64,000 nucleotides of DNA, taken from positions 1,302,001 to 1,366,000 of the forward strand of contig NZ_CP181045.1 in NCBI RefSeq assembly GCF_047795645.1, given 5' to 3'. Each line of letters starts with the position of its first letter. Within the stretch, counting starts at the first letter, position 1. The notes beneath the pieces were generated by a model. The model worked only from the letters and a program-made list of their open reading frames with translations. It was not told the origin of the DNA and did not search any database. A program made the position numbers and the translations under genes. The stretch comes from Salipaludibacillus sp047795645 (GTDB taxonomy: Bacteria > Bacillota > Bacilli > Bacillales > Salisediminibacteriaceae). Below, piece by piece: positions 54,127 to 63,463 of the stretch.

Positions 54127-54561
54127 TTACTTAACGGGGGCAAGATGTTTTGCATGTTTTTGGTACGCTTCATGCCAATCAGGAAAATGCTTTTTTATTT
54201 TTAGCGGGCGAAACGTCTTTGCATCGACACAAACGTGACCACTTGTTCCCGATACACATAGCTTCCCATCAGCATTAAATATTTCATAACCATATGTAAT
54301 CCGTAATCCAGTGTACAATTCAATCCACGTATTAATCGTAACTGTTTCTCCATATTTAGCAGGAAAATGATAATTTAACTGCACACTTGTTACAGGCGAT
54401 AAGGCACCCGTTTTTTCCATATCTGCATAGCTAAATCCGAGTTCATCAATCAATTTCGTCCGACCAATTTCACACCAGACAAGATAGTTCGCATGATAAA
54501 CAACGCCCATTTGATCTGTTTCAGCATATCGAACCGCTACATCTGTTGTTGCAACCAACAT
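54127..54561 (-). CDS. yneP: Acyl-CoA thioesterase, YneP-like hotdog protein
   Basis: A 144-residue 4HBT-type hotdog-fold thioesterase. It has the active-site pattern VRYAETDQMGVVYHANYLVW with the catalytic Asp, followed by CEIGRTKLIDELG and LNYHFPAKYGETVTINTWIE. Family members hydrolyse acyl-CoA or 4-hydroxybenzoyl-CoA-type thioesters; the acyl chain is unknown. GAGTGAGGA precedes the ATG. It starts 6 nt after the stop of the large AAA gene, so the two are probably cotranscribed. Confidence 0.9.
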   Translation of the reverse strand: MLVATTDVAVRYAETDQMGVVYHANYLVWCEIGRTKLIDELGFSYADMEKTGALSPVTSVQLNYHFPAKYGETVTINTWIELYTGLRITYGYEIFNADGKLCVSGTSGHVCVDAKTFRPLKIKKHFPDWHEAYQKHAKHLAPVK

Positions 54562-54567
54562 ATATCC

Positions 54568-56898
54568 TCACTCCTCATCCTCAATTATTGAAAAATCTTC
54601 TTTTGTTAATAACGTTAGACTCGCTTGTGTATCTTCTTCATAAACTAATCGATATGCTTGTCGCTGGATTGCCTCTTCTAATATATCTTTCATTGCTCGT
54701 GCATTGCCTAATGGAGGATCATTCTTTAATTTCTTTTGTAAACCCGCGCGAGCTTCAGCTTCCAACTCATAGCCAAATTGCTCAACATAATGTTCAACAA
54801 TTTTCATGAGATCATCACCTGAATAGTCAGGAAATGCGATCAATTTTTTAAAGCGAGAAGATAAACCAGGGTTACTTTGAAGCAGAGATTCCATTAAATC
54901 TGAATACCCAGCTAAAATGACAACTAAGTTTTCTTCATGTTTTGTCATTTCTTCGACTAACGTATCAATTGCTTCTCGCCCAAAACCCTGCTCACCTTTA
55001 CTTAACAACGAATATGCTTCATCAATAAACAGTACGCCACCAAGCGCTTCTCGGATTTTTTTCTTCGTTTTCATCGCAGTTTGTCCGACATAGCCAGCGA
55101 CAAGGTCACTTCTACCCGCTATCACAACATGGCCTCGTTTTAATAAATCGAGTTCATGAAGAATTTGACTATAAATATGGGCAACAGTTGTCTTTCCTGT
55201 TCCCGGTGGACCAGAAAAAACAGAATGCAATTGCACCGGGATAGATGGAAGATCATTTTTCTCACGCTCTTTTTGAATTTTTACGAACGACGAAAGTTTT
55301 CTAACCTCTTGTTTTACATTGCTTAATCCAATTAATTTATCTAGTTTCTCCTCGCCTGATTGAACATTGACCGAGTCTTGCTGATCATTAATGAGAAACG
55401 CCTCTTCATCAAGTACAGTTAAATTTTCTTTAGAAAAGTCTTTCTCATGCGCTGTTTTCGCGCCTTTTTGAAAGATTGCTTCTAAAATGAGATTCTTTAC
55501 CGTACGGGCATTACCGAAGTTTTCATCGACCATTTCCTTGTCAATTTTCTTTCGTAATTGTTTCATCGCAGCTTCCGTCAATGAATAATCGTTATCTAAG
55601 GCTACATGCTCCGCAATTTCAATTAATTCATTCATCGAAAAATCGGGTAAATGAATATGGTTTGTCTCTGGAAACCTACTACGCAAGCCTGGATTACTCC
55701 AGAGGAAAGTTCTCATTTCATCTGTATATCCAGCCAATACAACGGAAAATTTACCTCCATATTCCTCACTTGTCATCGCCGAAACCAACGTATCAATTGC
55801 TGTCTGTCCATAATCGGTTCCACTGGCACCTTCGCGTTTCAAACTATACGCTTCATCAATGAACAAGACACCACCAACAGCTTCTTGAATGACGTTCATC
55901 GTTTTCTCCTCAGTCTGCCCTACATATGCACCTACAAGATGAGATCGATCCACTTCTACAACGTTTTCTCTTGGGAGCGCACCCAATTGGTGATAAATCC
56001 TCGCTAATAAACGAACAATTGTCGTTTTTCCGGTACCTGGATTCCCACTCAAAATCATATTTAAATTACGTTCATTTTCAAAATGATAGCCTTGTTGTTG
56101 TCTCTCTCGTTGATATTGCAAATAATAATAATATGTTTCTACTTTGTTTTTCACTTCATCGATGCCCACCATCGTATTTAATTCATCCAATGCATCACTT
56201 TCTGTTTCTTTCCCAATTGCCTCTCGCCAAGATTCCCAATGATCTAACTGCTCGTGAAGTGAATTCAGTTTCTCATCCATTGCTTGCTTTTTTTCTTTCG
56301 ATGAGTAAATGCCTGTAATCGTATCGCGGTATTGCTTGGCTTTCCCTATCACTTCGTCGATATTTTGACCAATCTCGCTAAGTAGCACAATGCCGTCTTT
56401 CAATGATTTTGCATCTTCAACGTTGTTTCGCTTATCGATGGAATCATCCATTAAGCTTTTTTTAGAAAGTATTTCAGTTTGCCACGCTTTAGCATTTTGC
56501 AACATGGACAACAAATCATCAATTGTTTTTCTTTTCCCTTGGCTATGATCTGTTTCACGTATTTTTGGCAGTGCTTCTCGAAACCAAGACTCATTCATCG
56601 TTTCAAGAGATATATGAATCACGACATCAGCAACATAATCAGATGAGATATGCTTAGACGCTTCAGTCAACCAATCTTCTACACGACGATCCCATTGCTT
56701 TTTCCTGTTAAACCGAGCGATTGCAGCCATTGCTCGAAGGATTGAAAGCTGATAAGTAGCGTCATCATTGTCTTGATCGGGTGCGATCGATTCTATTGTT
56801 CGAACAATTTCGCCTTCTTTAAGTTGATGATAAGGCGCTCTTTCCCATGATTTTATTAACCTCTTTCGTTCATCGTTACTCAATCGCGCTTCTTCCAA
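54568..56898 (-). CDS. SpoVK-like protein with two AAA+ modules
   Basis: A 776-residue cytoplasmic ATPase with two CbxX/CfqX-type AAA+ modules. An N-terminal helical region (~1-235) precedes module 1, which has Walker A SGNPGTGKTTIVRLL near 285 and Walker B VLFIDEAYSLKRE. Module 2 has Walker A SGPPGTGKTTVAHIY near 562 and VLFIDEAYSLLSK. Both modules have the LVGAYVGQT/LVAGYVGQT pore-loop region and intact Arg fingers (GLRSRFPE, GLSSRFKK). SpoVK of B. subtilis is ~320 aa with one module, so this is a different, longer protein. I prefer TTG at 56898 after GAGGTGG over the GTG inside that site. Confidence 0.82.
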   Translation of the reverse strand: MEEARLSNDERKRLIKSWERAPYHQLKEGEIVRTIESIAPDQDNDDATYQLSILRAMAAIARFNRKKQWDRRVEDWLTEASKHISSDYVADVVIHISLETMNESWFREALPKIRETDHSQGKRKTIDDLLSMLQNAKAWQTEILSKKSLMDDSIDKRNNVEDAKSLKDGIVLLSEIGQNIDEVIGKAKQYRDTITGIYSSKEKKQAMDEKLNSLHEQLDHWESWREAIGKETESDALDELNTMVGIDEVKNKVETYYYYLQYQRERQQQGYHFENERNLNMILSGNPGTGKTTIVRLLARIYHQLGALPRENVVEVDRSHLVGAYVGQTEEKTMNVIQEAVGGVLFIDEAYSLKREGASGTDYGQTAIDTLVSAMTSEEYGGKFSVVLAGYTDEMRTFLWSNPGLRSRFPETNHIHLPDFSMNELIEIAEHVALDNDYSLTEAAMKQLRKKIDKEMVDENFGNARTVKNLILEAIFQKGAKTAHEKDFSKENLTVLDEEAFLINDQQDSVNVQSGEEKLDKLIGLSNVKQEVRKLSSFVKIQKEREKNDLPSIPVQLHSVFSGPPGTGKTTVAHIYSQILHELDLLKRGHVVIAGRSDLVAGYVGQTAMKTKKKIREALGGVLFIDEAYSLLSKGEQGFGREAIDTLVEEMTKHEENLVVILAGYSDLMESLLQSNPGLSSRFKKLIAFPDYSGDDLMKIVEHYVEQFGYELEAEARAGLQKKLKNDPPLGNARAMKDILEEAIQRQAYRLVYEEDTQASLTLLTKEDFSIIEDEE

Positions 56899-56923
56899 TT
56901 TATCCACCTCGTTTCAACTCACA

Positions 56924-57871
56924 CTAAGCCTTCACTTTGACTTCTGCTACGTCTTGTTTCACCTTAATTTTTCGTGGTTTCCACGTGCCATATGTCACAC
57001 CTGTTAGCACAAAAATTGCTCCGATAATATGAACAAAGAGTAATTGCTCTCCTAGTAAGATTGTTGCTAAAATCACAGCTGATAAAGGCATGAAATTTAT
57101 AAAGATCGACGCCTTTGCTGCCCCAATCATTTTAATTCCTTGATAATACATAATAAAACTAAGCACAGAGACAATCACACTCATATGAATAATCGATCCC
57201 CATGTTAAAATACTCGCTTGTTTTAGCTCCGTTACACTTGTTTCGAAAAATACAAATGGCATCAACATTAACGTCCCAATCACAACGGCATAGGTTGTTG
57301 TTGTGATCGAACTAAATTTTTTTAATGCTACTTTTCCTACAACACTATATAGTGCCCAACAGACGACTGCGAAAAGAAGCACAAGGTCAATCGGAGCAAA
57401 TCCAGTTTCAATAAGTTGCTGAAAATGACCTTCTGTAATGATAATCGTCGCACCTGTCAACGCTAATAGCAAGCCAACAACATTTCGTTTTGTAATGACT
57501 TCCTTCAGAAAGACACCCGATAAGACGATAATCAAGACTGGATTAGATGCAATGAATAAAGAACTTTTTACAATTGGAGCATCCCTCGTCGCAACAAAAA
57601 AAGCGATGTTATAAAGCGCAATTCCGGTTAAGCCAAGCACCGCAACAAGTCCCCATTCTTTTCCCCTAGGCCTTCTACCTCCTTTATCCATCGTCAGCAT
57701 AATAGGAATTAGTAAGATAGCAGCAAAAAAGAATCGAAAAAACGCCACCGCAAGTGGACTCAAGTCTTGCGTAGCAAAACTACCGGCAATAAATGCACTT
57801 CCCCAACTACCAGTTGCTAAGGCAAGCATCACATAAACGAGCCATGGTCTCGTTAATAATAAATCTTTCAT
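56924..57871 (-). CDS. EamA/DMT-family transporter
   Basis: A 315-residue, 10-helix drug/metabolite transporter with two EamA repeats: ~10-145 (ALATGSWGSAFIAGSFATQD, SPLAVAFFRFFFAAILL) and ~165-300 (FINFMPLSAVILATILLGEQ). Its C-terminus is basic and cytoplasmic (KPRKIKVKQDVAEVKVKA). Members export amino acids or metabolites; the substrate is unknown. AAAAGGAG precedes the ATG. It lies just upstream of the AAA gene, within 26 nt, so it may be its operon head. Confidence 0.87.
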   Translation of the reverse strand: MKDLLLTRPWLVYVMLALATGSWGSAFIAGSFATQDLSPLAVAFFRFFFAAILLIPIMLTMDKGGRRPRGKEWGLVAVLGLTGIALYNIAFFVATRDAPIVKSSLFIASNPVLIIVLSGVFLKEVITKRNVVGLLLALTGATIIITEGHFQQLIETGFAPIDLVLLFAVVCWALYSVVGKVALKKFSSITTTTYAVVIGTLMLMPFVFFETSVTELKQASILTWGSIIHMSVIVSVLSFIMYYQGIKMIGAAKASIFINFMPLSAVILATILLGEQLLFVHIIGAIFVLTGVTYGTWKPRKIKVKQDVAEVKVKA

Positions 57872-58022
57872 CTATAAAATCTCCTTTTATTCGCTACTCG
57901 AAATATACCGCAAATGTTCGCCAATTTCTACTGATACGGTTGAAGAAAACACGAGGGCTGACAATTGTTCTATTCAAATGTATACTTGTCCTATTGTCAT
58001 GTTACCAAAGGAGATTAATCTT

Positions 58023-58655
58023 ATGTACCGTAAAATATTTCTACTCATAGGTAGTTTAATTGTCATTATATCCCTTGTTTTTTACCACGAATCCCTACTT
58101 TCCTGGATACAAAACAACGAACAAGACCGTTGGTTACTTGTAACAGTCATTGCAACGATCATGTCACTATTCCCTGTCATTCCCTATCCGTTAGTTGGGA
58201 GCGTCATTGGCGCCGCTTATGGGCCAACTCTTGGAGCAGTAATCATCTGGACAGGTTCCACGCTGGCATCGATAACTTTTTTCTCACTAATTCGGTATGG
58301 AGGATTTCATAAACTAGGAACAAAAATCTTATTAAAATATGCTGCAACCAAAAAAATTACGCTCTTATTTGAACGAAACGCATTTATGTCGATTACGATC
58401 ATGCGGATGATTCCAGTTATCCCATCAATTATCATCAATGCCTATGCAGCACTAAGCCGCGTTCGTTTCATCATTTACGCTATTAGTTCAGGTTTAGGTA
58501 AAATACCCTCGATGACATTGTTTGCTTTCATTGGACATACGCTCGTGACAGATCCGATAGAATTAATTTATATGGTGATTATCTATGCCGTGTTCCTATC
58601 TATTGTTTACAGTGGTTATAAATTTTGGCTCAAAAAAATTGAGCATCGTGAATAA
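58023..58655 (+). CDS. TVP38/TMEM64 family membrane protein (second copy)
   Basis: A 210-residue DedA-superfamily protein with five or six helices. It has the core PVIPYPLVGSVIGAAYGPTL, then GAVIIWTGSTLASITFFSLI and RMIPVIPSIIINAYAALSRV. I start at ATG 58023 with AAAGGAG upstream; the longer frame from 57978 lies in the leader. It is only distantly similar to the copy at 48.1 kb, so the two are probably paralogues with different roles. Confidence 0.85.
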   Translation: MYRKIFLLIGSLIVIISLVFYHESLLSWIQNNEQDRWLLVTVIATIMSLFPVIPYPLVGSVIGAAYGPTLGAVIIWTGSTLASITFFSLIRYGGFHKLGTKILLKYAATKKITLLFERNAFMSITIMRMIPVIPSIIINAYAALSRVRFIIYAISSGLGKIPSMTLFAFIGHTLVTDPIELIYMVIIYAVFLSIVYSGYKFWLKKIEHRE

Positions 58656-58698
58656 TATAATAGTTTGTAAGTAGGTAGACTTCTTGATGAATAAGACC

Positions 58699-58748
58699 GA
58701 CATACCTCTACCTAGAAGTTTTCTCCTTGGTAGAGGTATCCTCTTTAT
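58699..58748. terminator. Terminator after the second TVP38 gene
   Basis: Perfect 11-bp stem ATACCTCTACC / GGTAGAGGTAT with a 16-nt loop, between convergent genes. The plus-strand tail is CCTCTTTATA, not a clean T run. Confidence 0.65.
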
Positions 58749-58761
58749 ATACAGTTAACCT

Positions 58762-59250
58762 TTAAATCAGCTTAAAGAACCTTAGCATTCGATAAAGAAT
58801 TACTCCGATCAAGCCACCAGTGGTATTCAAGATAACATCGTCAATATTCGCTACTCGAAAAGTATAGAGAAATTGATTTACTTCTATAAAAATAGAAAGA
58901 AGCATAGACACAAGTAAGACAAGCGATATATTTGTAGGCACATCTGAACGGCTAACTCTTTCAACTACTAATGAAAACAACAGACCAAACGGGACAAATA
59001 ATAGGACATTGCCGCCCAATATCCGTAATGGATTTACCCAATCATTGCTATAGTTAGCTATATTGTAAATGCTTAAAAACGGATCTAAATTATAGTTTCT
59101 CCCACCTGGACCAGTTGGGCCAAATGATGAACCGTAGTTCCAAGCAAAAAAGGTAATATAAAATAACAAGATCATGTAAACAACAAACATAAAAATAACC
59201 AACAATGTTGGAAGTTTAAACACCTTTTTTTTGCTTTGATTATTCTTCAA
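58762..59250 (-). CDS. VanZ-family membrane protein
   Basis: A ~162-residue membrane protein with four helices and the VanZ-type arrangement NPLRILGGNVLLFVPFGLLF, then SIFIEVNQFLYTFRVANIDD and VILNTTGGLIGVILY. VanZ relatives are linked to glycopeptide tolerance, but most members have unknown roles. The open frame extends to 59340, but upstream ATGs lack ribosome sites. TTG at 59250 (MKNNQSKKKVFKLP) has TAGGAG 8 nt upstream and starts just before the first helix. Confidence 0.8.
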   Translation of the reverse strand: MKNNQSKKKVFKLPTLLVIFMFVVYMILLFYITFFAWNYGSSFGPTGPGGRNYNLDPFLSIYNIANYSNDWVNPLRILGGNVLLFVPFGLLFSLVVERVSRSDVPTNISLVLLVSMLLSIFIEVNQFLYTFRVANIDDVILNTTGGLIGVILYRMLRFFKLI

Positions 59251-59363
59251 TAGCTGCACTCCTAACGATCTATCTTTCCATCCTTTCATTATCTTATGCT
59301 TGTTTGTATTTGACAAGGTTAAATCATACATATACATCAATTAATAGGATGCTTCGAATTCCG

Positions 59364-59398
59364 CTAAAAAAAGGAACAGAAATATCTGTTCCTTTTCA
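59364..59398 (-). terminator. Terminator after sspN
   Basis: Perfect 12-bp stem AAAAGGAACAGA / TCTGTTCCTTTT with a 4-nt loop. On the minus strand it is followed by a T run. Confidence 0.88.
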
Positions 59399-59414
59399 TC
59401 AAGTCGAAAGTAGA

Positions 59415-59561
59415 TTATTTTTTCCCTTTACTAGGAACATAATCTGGTTGGGCACTTCCTTTTGTATTCATTTTCTTCCCTTTATTTGCATCACTTTCAA
59501 CAGGTTGCGTGCCTGGAAACTCAGGCCGAAACTGTTTGTTGTAATTTCTGCTCCTCGTCAT
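59415..59561 (-). CDS. sspN: SspN-like small acid-soluble spore protein
   Basis: A 48-residue basic protein. The core EFPGTQPVESDANKGKKMNT and the ending DYVPSKGKK match the SspN pattern (GTxPV...ANKGxKM...KGE). B. subtilis SspN is also 48 residues and is a minor forespore protein. GGGGGTGG sits 6-7 nt before the ATG. Its location near aconitase agrees with sspN/citB linkage in B. subtilis. The call rests on a short alignment from memory. Confidence 0.72.
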   Translation of the reverse strand: MTRSRNYNKQFRPEFPGTQPVESDANKGKKMNTKGSAQPDYVPSKGKK

Positions 59562-59588
59562 TATTAACCACCCCCTTTAGGTTTTTAA

Positions 59589-59732
59589 TTAACCACCTAA
59601 TCGGTCCATATGTCGCTTATCTATTCTTTCTTCAATTTTATCCATCTCTTTTTTATCTTTCAATAACGAAGAAACGTTTTGTTTATACAAATCTTCATAC
59701 CTCTGCTTCATTTTTTTCCTCACAATATCCAT
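59589..59732 (-). CDS. FbpB-family small basic protein
   Basis: A 47-residue charged helical protein: MDIVRKKMKQRYEDLYKQNV, then SSLLKDKKEMDKIEERIDKR and HMDRLGG. The L-x-x-(E/Q)N-x-x-x-(I/L)L-x-(D/N)K-x-x-(L/M)-x-x-IE-x-(K/R)I-x-x-(R/K)H pattern fits the FbpB (Fur-regulated basic protein) family, which in B. subtilis assists small-RNA-mediated iron sparing. AAAGGAG precedes the ATG. I could not find a Fur box, so iron regulation is unproven here. Confidence 0.62.
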   Translation of the reverse strand: MDIVRKKMKQRYEDLYKQNVSSLLKDKKEMDKIEERIDKRHMDRLGG

Positions 59733-59806
59733 TCTCCTTTCTATTGACTTCGTCAGGTGTTCCTTCCTACATTATCAGCCAAGGAAAGAGGGATTTATAC
59801 TTGATC

Positions 59807-60508
59807 TTATTTTTCACTAAAGTAAATGCTACCAGTACCGTCCAATGTCATTAGAAAAACTTCTTTCACATCTTTCATTCCATTTTGAATGATTTGATTA
59901 TCGACCCATTTTCTTGACGCTACTTTCTGTATATTTGCGTCAATATACCGCCCATCTTGAATTAATACAGTTGGATATCCTTTATTCGCTGTTGGTTGAT
60001 TGACATCATTTGGTGTTAATGAATCATACTGAGATTTTTTTATTACACTGATTTGTCCGTTTGCCTCCAACACAGCATAGTCTACTTCACTTAAGTCAAT
60101 CGCACTATTTAATCTAAGATCCATTAAAAGCGCCTCAACGGTTACTTTTGCTTTCGCCATTTCATTATGAAGAATTTTTCCCTTTTCCATTAACACAAGC
60201 GGTTCATCTTCAATGATTCTTCTAAAACGGGGAAGTTTCAAGGCGACGTAAGATAACCCTAAATGTACCCCGCCGATCAATGAAGCAGCTGCTAAAGGAC
60301 CTGCAAGAGGCGCTTCCCCATCTGCTAGTGGTTCTCCAACAACATCACCGATAATCACGCCAAATAAGAAGTCGATTGGATTTACAGCTGTCATCGATCT
60401 TTGCCCTAATACTTTTATCAGAATGAATACATAAACGTAAACAATAGCAGCGCGAATAAGAAATCCATAAATCGGTAAATCCTCCGCACCTCCCCAAAAA
60501 TCAAACAC
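59807..60508 (-). CDS. DUF421 family membrane protein (YetF-like)
   Basis: A 233-residue protein with three N-terminal helices (~10-85; RAAIVYVYVFILIKVLGQRS then MTAVNPIDFLFGVIIGDVVG) and a cytoplasmic DUF421/YetF domain (~95-233; PLVLMEKGKILHNEMAKAKV, VDYAVLEANGQISVIKK). Related YetF-type proteins are found in the spore membrane of some Bacillus species. The start is GTG with TAGGTGG upstream. The stop is followed by the FbpB-like gene 75 nt downstream. Confidence 0.87.
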   Translation of the reverse strand: MFDFWGGAEDLPIYGFLIRAAIVYVYVFILIKVLGQRSMTAVNPIDFLFGVIIGDVVGEPLADGEAPLAGPLAAASLIGGVHLGLSYVALKLPRFRRIIEDEPLVLMEKGKILHNEMAKAKVTVEALLMDLRLNSAIDLSEVDYAVLEANGQISVIKKSQYDSLTPNDVNQPTANKGYPTVLIQDGRYIDANIQKVASRKWVDNQIIQNGMKDVKEVFLMTLDGTGSIYFSEK

Positions 60509-60583
60509 GTTTAACCACCTACTTCATTCGAATATCTACAAAATAGTATGGCTAACAACGATAGATCTATACTAGAAACACAA

Positions 60584-60616
60584 AAGCAGCACCTACGAAA
60601 ATCGTAGGTGCTGCAA
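60584..60616 (-). terminator. Terminator after aconitase
   Basis: Perfect 13-bp stem GCAGCACCTACGA / TCGTAGGTGCTGC with a 3-nt loop. On the minus strand it is followed by TTTTGTG. Confidence 0.9.
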
Positions 60617-60625
60617 CAGTCAAAC

Positions 60626-63352
60626 TTATTTTTTAGCGAGCGTGTTACGAAGAACCATTGGTAAGATACCACCGTGTCGGTAATAGTCAACTTCAACTTC
60701 ACTGTCAAAGCGTGCTAATACTTCAAACTCAGTAACTTTCCCAGATTCAGGGTCTTTCGCAATCACCTTCACATGGTCACGAGGTTGAATATCATTCGTG
60801 ATTTTTACATCAAAATGTTCTTTACCAGTAAGTCCAAGTGTATCCGCATTTTCACCTTTTTTGAATTGCAATGGGAGAACACCCATAAGCACTAGGTTAC
60901 TTCGGTGAATACGTTCGAAACTTGCAGCAATAACTGTTTTGATTCCTAACAATGTCGTACCTTTTGCTGCCCAGTCACGTGAACTTCCCATTCCATAATC
61001 ATCACCAGCAAGAACAACTAATCCTGTATTTGTTTCTTTGTACTTCATACAGGCGTCATAAAATGCCATTACTTCACCAGTTGGCCAGTAAGTTGAATAA
61101 CCGCCTTCTGTACCTGGAGCAAGTTGGTTTTTGATACGGATGTTCGCAAATGTTCCGCGCATCATCACTTCATGATTTCCTCGACGAGAACCATATGAGT
61201 TAAATTGTGCTGGAGAAAGACCTTTCTCCATCAAGTACTTACCAGCAGGGCTATTTTTCGCAATGGCACCAGCAGGAGAAATGTGGTCAGTTGTAACTGA
61301 ATCGCCAAACTTCCCAACTGCACGCAATTCATTAAGTTCTTCCACATCTTTTGGTTCTGGTGAAAGGTTCTCAAAGAACGGTGGATTTTGAATGTACGTT
61401 GATTCTGAATCGAATGCATAAAGATCTCCGTCGGAAGTTTCTAACGCATTCCACTCTTCATTATCGTCGAACACACGCTCATATTCTTTCTTGAATAACT
61501 TCGGATCAACCGCATGCTTCATCACGGCATCTATTTCTTCATTTGAAGGCCAAATATCTTTGAAAAAGACATCTTTTCCGTCTGGATCTTGTCCAATTGG
61601 ATCATTGTAAAGATCAATATCGACCGTTCCAGCTAAAGCATAAGCCACAACGAGTGGTGGAGATGCCAAGTAGTTCGCTTTCACTAACGGATGAATACGT
61701 CCTTCAAAGTTACGGTTACCACTTAATACAGATGAAACAGTTAAATCGGCATCTGCAATACCTTTTTCAATTTCTTCACGGAGTGGACCACTGTTACCGA
61801 TACATGTTGTACAACCGTATCCAACAAGGTTGAAACCAAGCTTATCAAGAGAAGTCATTAAACCGGCATTCTCTAAATAACCCGTAACAACTTTTGAACC
61901 TGGTGCTAAACTTGTTTTTACATAAGCAGGAACCGTCAAACCTTTTTCCACGGCCTTCTTAGCTAAGAGACCTGCCCCAAGCATTACGTGAGGATTGGAA
62001 GTGTTTGTACAACTTGTGATCGCAGCAATCGCAACAGATCCTGTTTTCAATGTAGAAGTTTCCCCATCTGGATGAGTTACTTTCGCTTCTTTCGCAATCT
62101 CATCAGATGATAATCCAAATCCTGAACTTCCAACTGGTGCAGAGATCGCCTTTTGCCATTCTTTTTTCATTTCAGAAAGTGGAATCAAATCTTGTGGACG
62201 TTTCGGTCCAGATAGATTTGGTTCAATAGCTGAAAGATCGATTTCAACAACTTGCGTGAAATCTGGATCGCTACCTTCACCTGGAGTGTAAAACATACCA
62301 TTGGCTTTCGTATACGTTTCAACCAATTTAACTAGCTCTTCACTTCGTCCCGTGAAACGTAAATAGTTTAACGTCTCAGAGTCAACTGGGAAGAAACCAA
62401 CTGTTGCTCCGTATTCCGGTGCCATGTTGGAAATTGTAGCACGGTCTGCTAACGTCATATCCGCAAGGCCTGTACCGAAAAATTCAACAAATTTACCGAC
62501 GACATTCTGCTTACGCAAAACTTCGGTTACTTTTAATGCTAAGTCCGTTGCAGTAGCACCTTCAGGCATAGCGCCTTTCAAGTTCACCCCAACAACTTCA
62601 GGAACTGGGAAATAAGAAGGCTGTTTTAGCATGCCTGCTTCCGCTTCAATTCCACCTACACCCCAACCTAGAACACCTAAGCCGTTGATCATCGTCGTAT
62701 GAGAGTCAGTACCTACGAGCGAGTCTGGGAAAGCAATATTTTCTCCTTGCTCGTTCTTATTTTCTTGAACAACATTCGCCAAGTACTCTAAGTTTACTTG
62801 GTGAACAATCCCTGTAGCTGGTGGAACTGCTCGGTAATTATCCAACGATTTTTGTGCCCAATTTAAAAATTTGTATCTCTCTAAGTTTCTTTCGAATTCC
62901 AATTCCATGTTGCGTGAAAGGGAATTAGCTCCTCCAAATTCATCCACTTGGACTGAGTGATCGACAACGAGATCTACAGGAATTGCTGGATTAATTTCTG
63001 TTGGGTCTCCCCCGAAATCTGCCATTGCTTTACGAAGAGATGCTAAATCAACAACTGCAGGAACCCCCGTGAAATCTTGTAGAATAACACGAGAAGGTTT
63101 GAAAGGAACATCAATATTTTGCACCTGATCCGTTCCAAATTTCGCTAAGTTTTCCACATGTTCTTCTTTAATTACTTTTCCGTCATACTGTCGTAACAAA
63201 GATTCGAGAAGTACCCGGATAGAATAAGGAAGGTTGGTGACTGTTCCAACGCCGGCCTCTTCAATCGCCTTTAAATCGTAATAGTGATACGTTTCACCAT
63301 TTACGTCAAAGGATTTCTTTGAGTTATAAAGTGCTTTGTTTTCATTTGACAT
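60626..63352 (-). CDS. acnA: Aconitate hydratase (aconitase A)
   Basis: Interconverts citrate and isocitrate in the TCA cycle, using a 4Fe-4S cluster; in Bacillus the apoprotein also binds RNA. The 908-residue protein shows the cluster cysteines in ITSCTNTSNPHVM (~445) and GYGCTTCIGNSGP (~510), plus SLVGTDSHTTMINGLG, GSRRGNHEVMMRG and the C-terminal swivel domain GDDYGMGSSRDWAAKG. ATG at 63352 has GAAGGAGGG upstream; the longer frame to 63370 begins in the leader. It corresponds to citB of B. subtilis. Confidence 0.96.
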   Translation of the reverse strand: MSNENKALYNSKKSFDVNGETYHYYDLKAIEEAGVGTVTNLPYSIRVLLESLLRQYDGKVIKEEHVENLAKFGTDQVQNIDVPFKPSRVILQDFTGVPAVVDLASLRKAMADFGGDPTEINPAIPVDLVVDHSVQVDEFGGANSLSRNMELEFERNLERYKFLNWAQKSLDNYRAVPPATGIVHQVNLEYLANVVQENKNEQGENIAFPDSLVGTDSHTTMINGLGVLGWGVGGIEAEAGMLKQPSYFPVPEVVGVNLKGAMPEGATATDLALKVTEVLRKQNVVGKFVEFFGTGLADMTLADRATISNMAPEYGATVGFFPVDSETLNYLRFTGRSEELVKLVETYTKANGMFYTPGEGSDPDFTQVVEIDLSAIEPNLSGPKRPQDLIPLSEMKKEWQKAISAPVGSSGFGLSSDEIAKEAKVTHPDGETSTLKTGSVAIAAITSCTNTSNPHVMLGAGLLAKKAVEKGLTVPAYVKTSLAPGSKVVTGYLENAGLMTSLDKLGFNLVGYGCTTCIGNSGPLREEIEKGIADADLTVSSVLSGNRNFEGRIHPLVKANYLASPPLVVAYALAGTVDIDLYNDPIGQDPDGKDVFFKDIWPSNEEIDAVMKHAVDPKLFKKEYERVFDDNEEWNALETSDGDLYAFDSESTYIQNPPFFENLSPEPKDVEELNELRAVGKFGDSVTTDHISPAGAIAKNSPAGKYLMEKGLSPAQFNSYGSRRGNHEVMMRGTFANIRIKNQLAPGTEGGYSTYWPTGEVMAFYDACMKYKETNTGLVVLAGDDYGMGSSRDWAAKGTTLLGIKTVIAASFERIHRSNLVLMGVLPLQFKKGENADTLGLTGKEHFDVKITNDIQPRDHVKVIAKDPESGKVTEFEVLARFDSEVEVDYYRHGGILPMVLRNTLAKK

Positions 63353-63375
63353 ATGTATTCCCTCCTTCATTTAAT

Positions 63376-63404
63376 ATCATATAACAGATTTTCTTAATTG
63401 TCTA
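63376..63404 (-). promoter_or_regulatory. Predicted sigma-A promoter of acnA
   Basis: On the minus strand -35 TAGACA (63399-63404) and -10 TATGAT (63376-63381) are separated by 17 nt. The start codon is about 25 nt downstream with the ribosome site in between. Confidence 0.6.
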
Positions 63405-63463
63405 AATCCTTTTTTCGAAAATTTGTCACATTTTCAACTCTACTAGAATAACACTTTTTTGAC

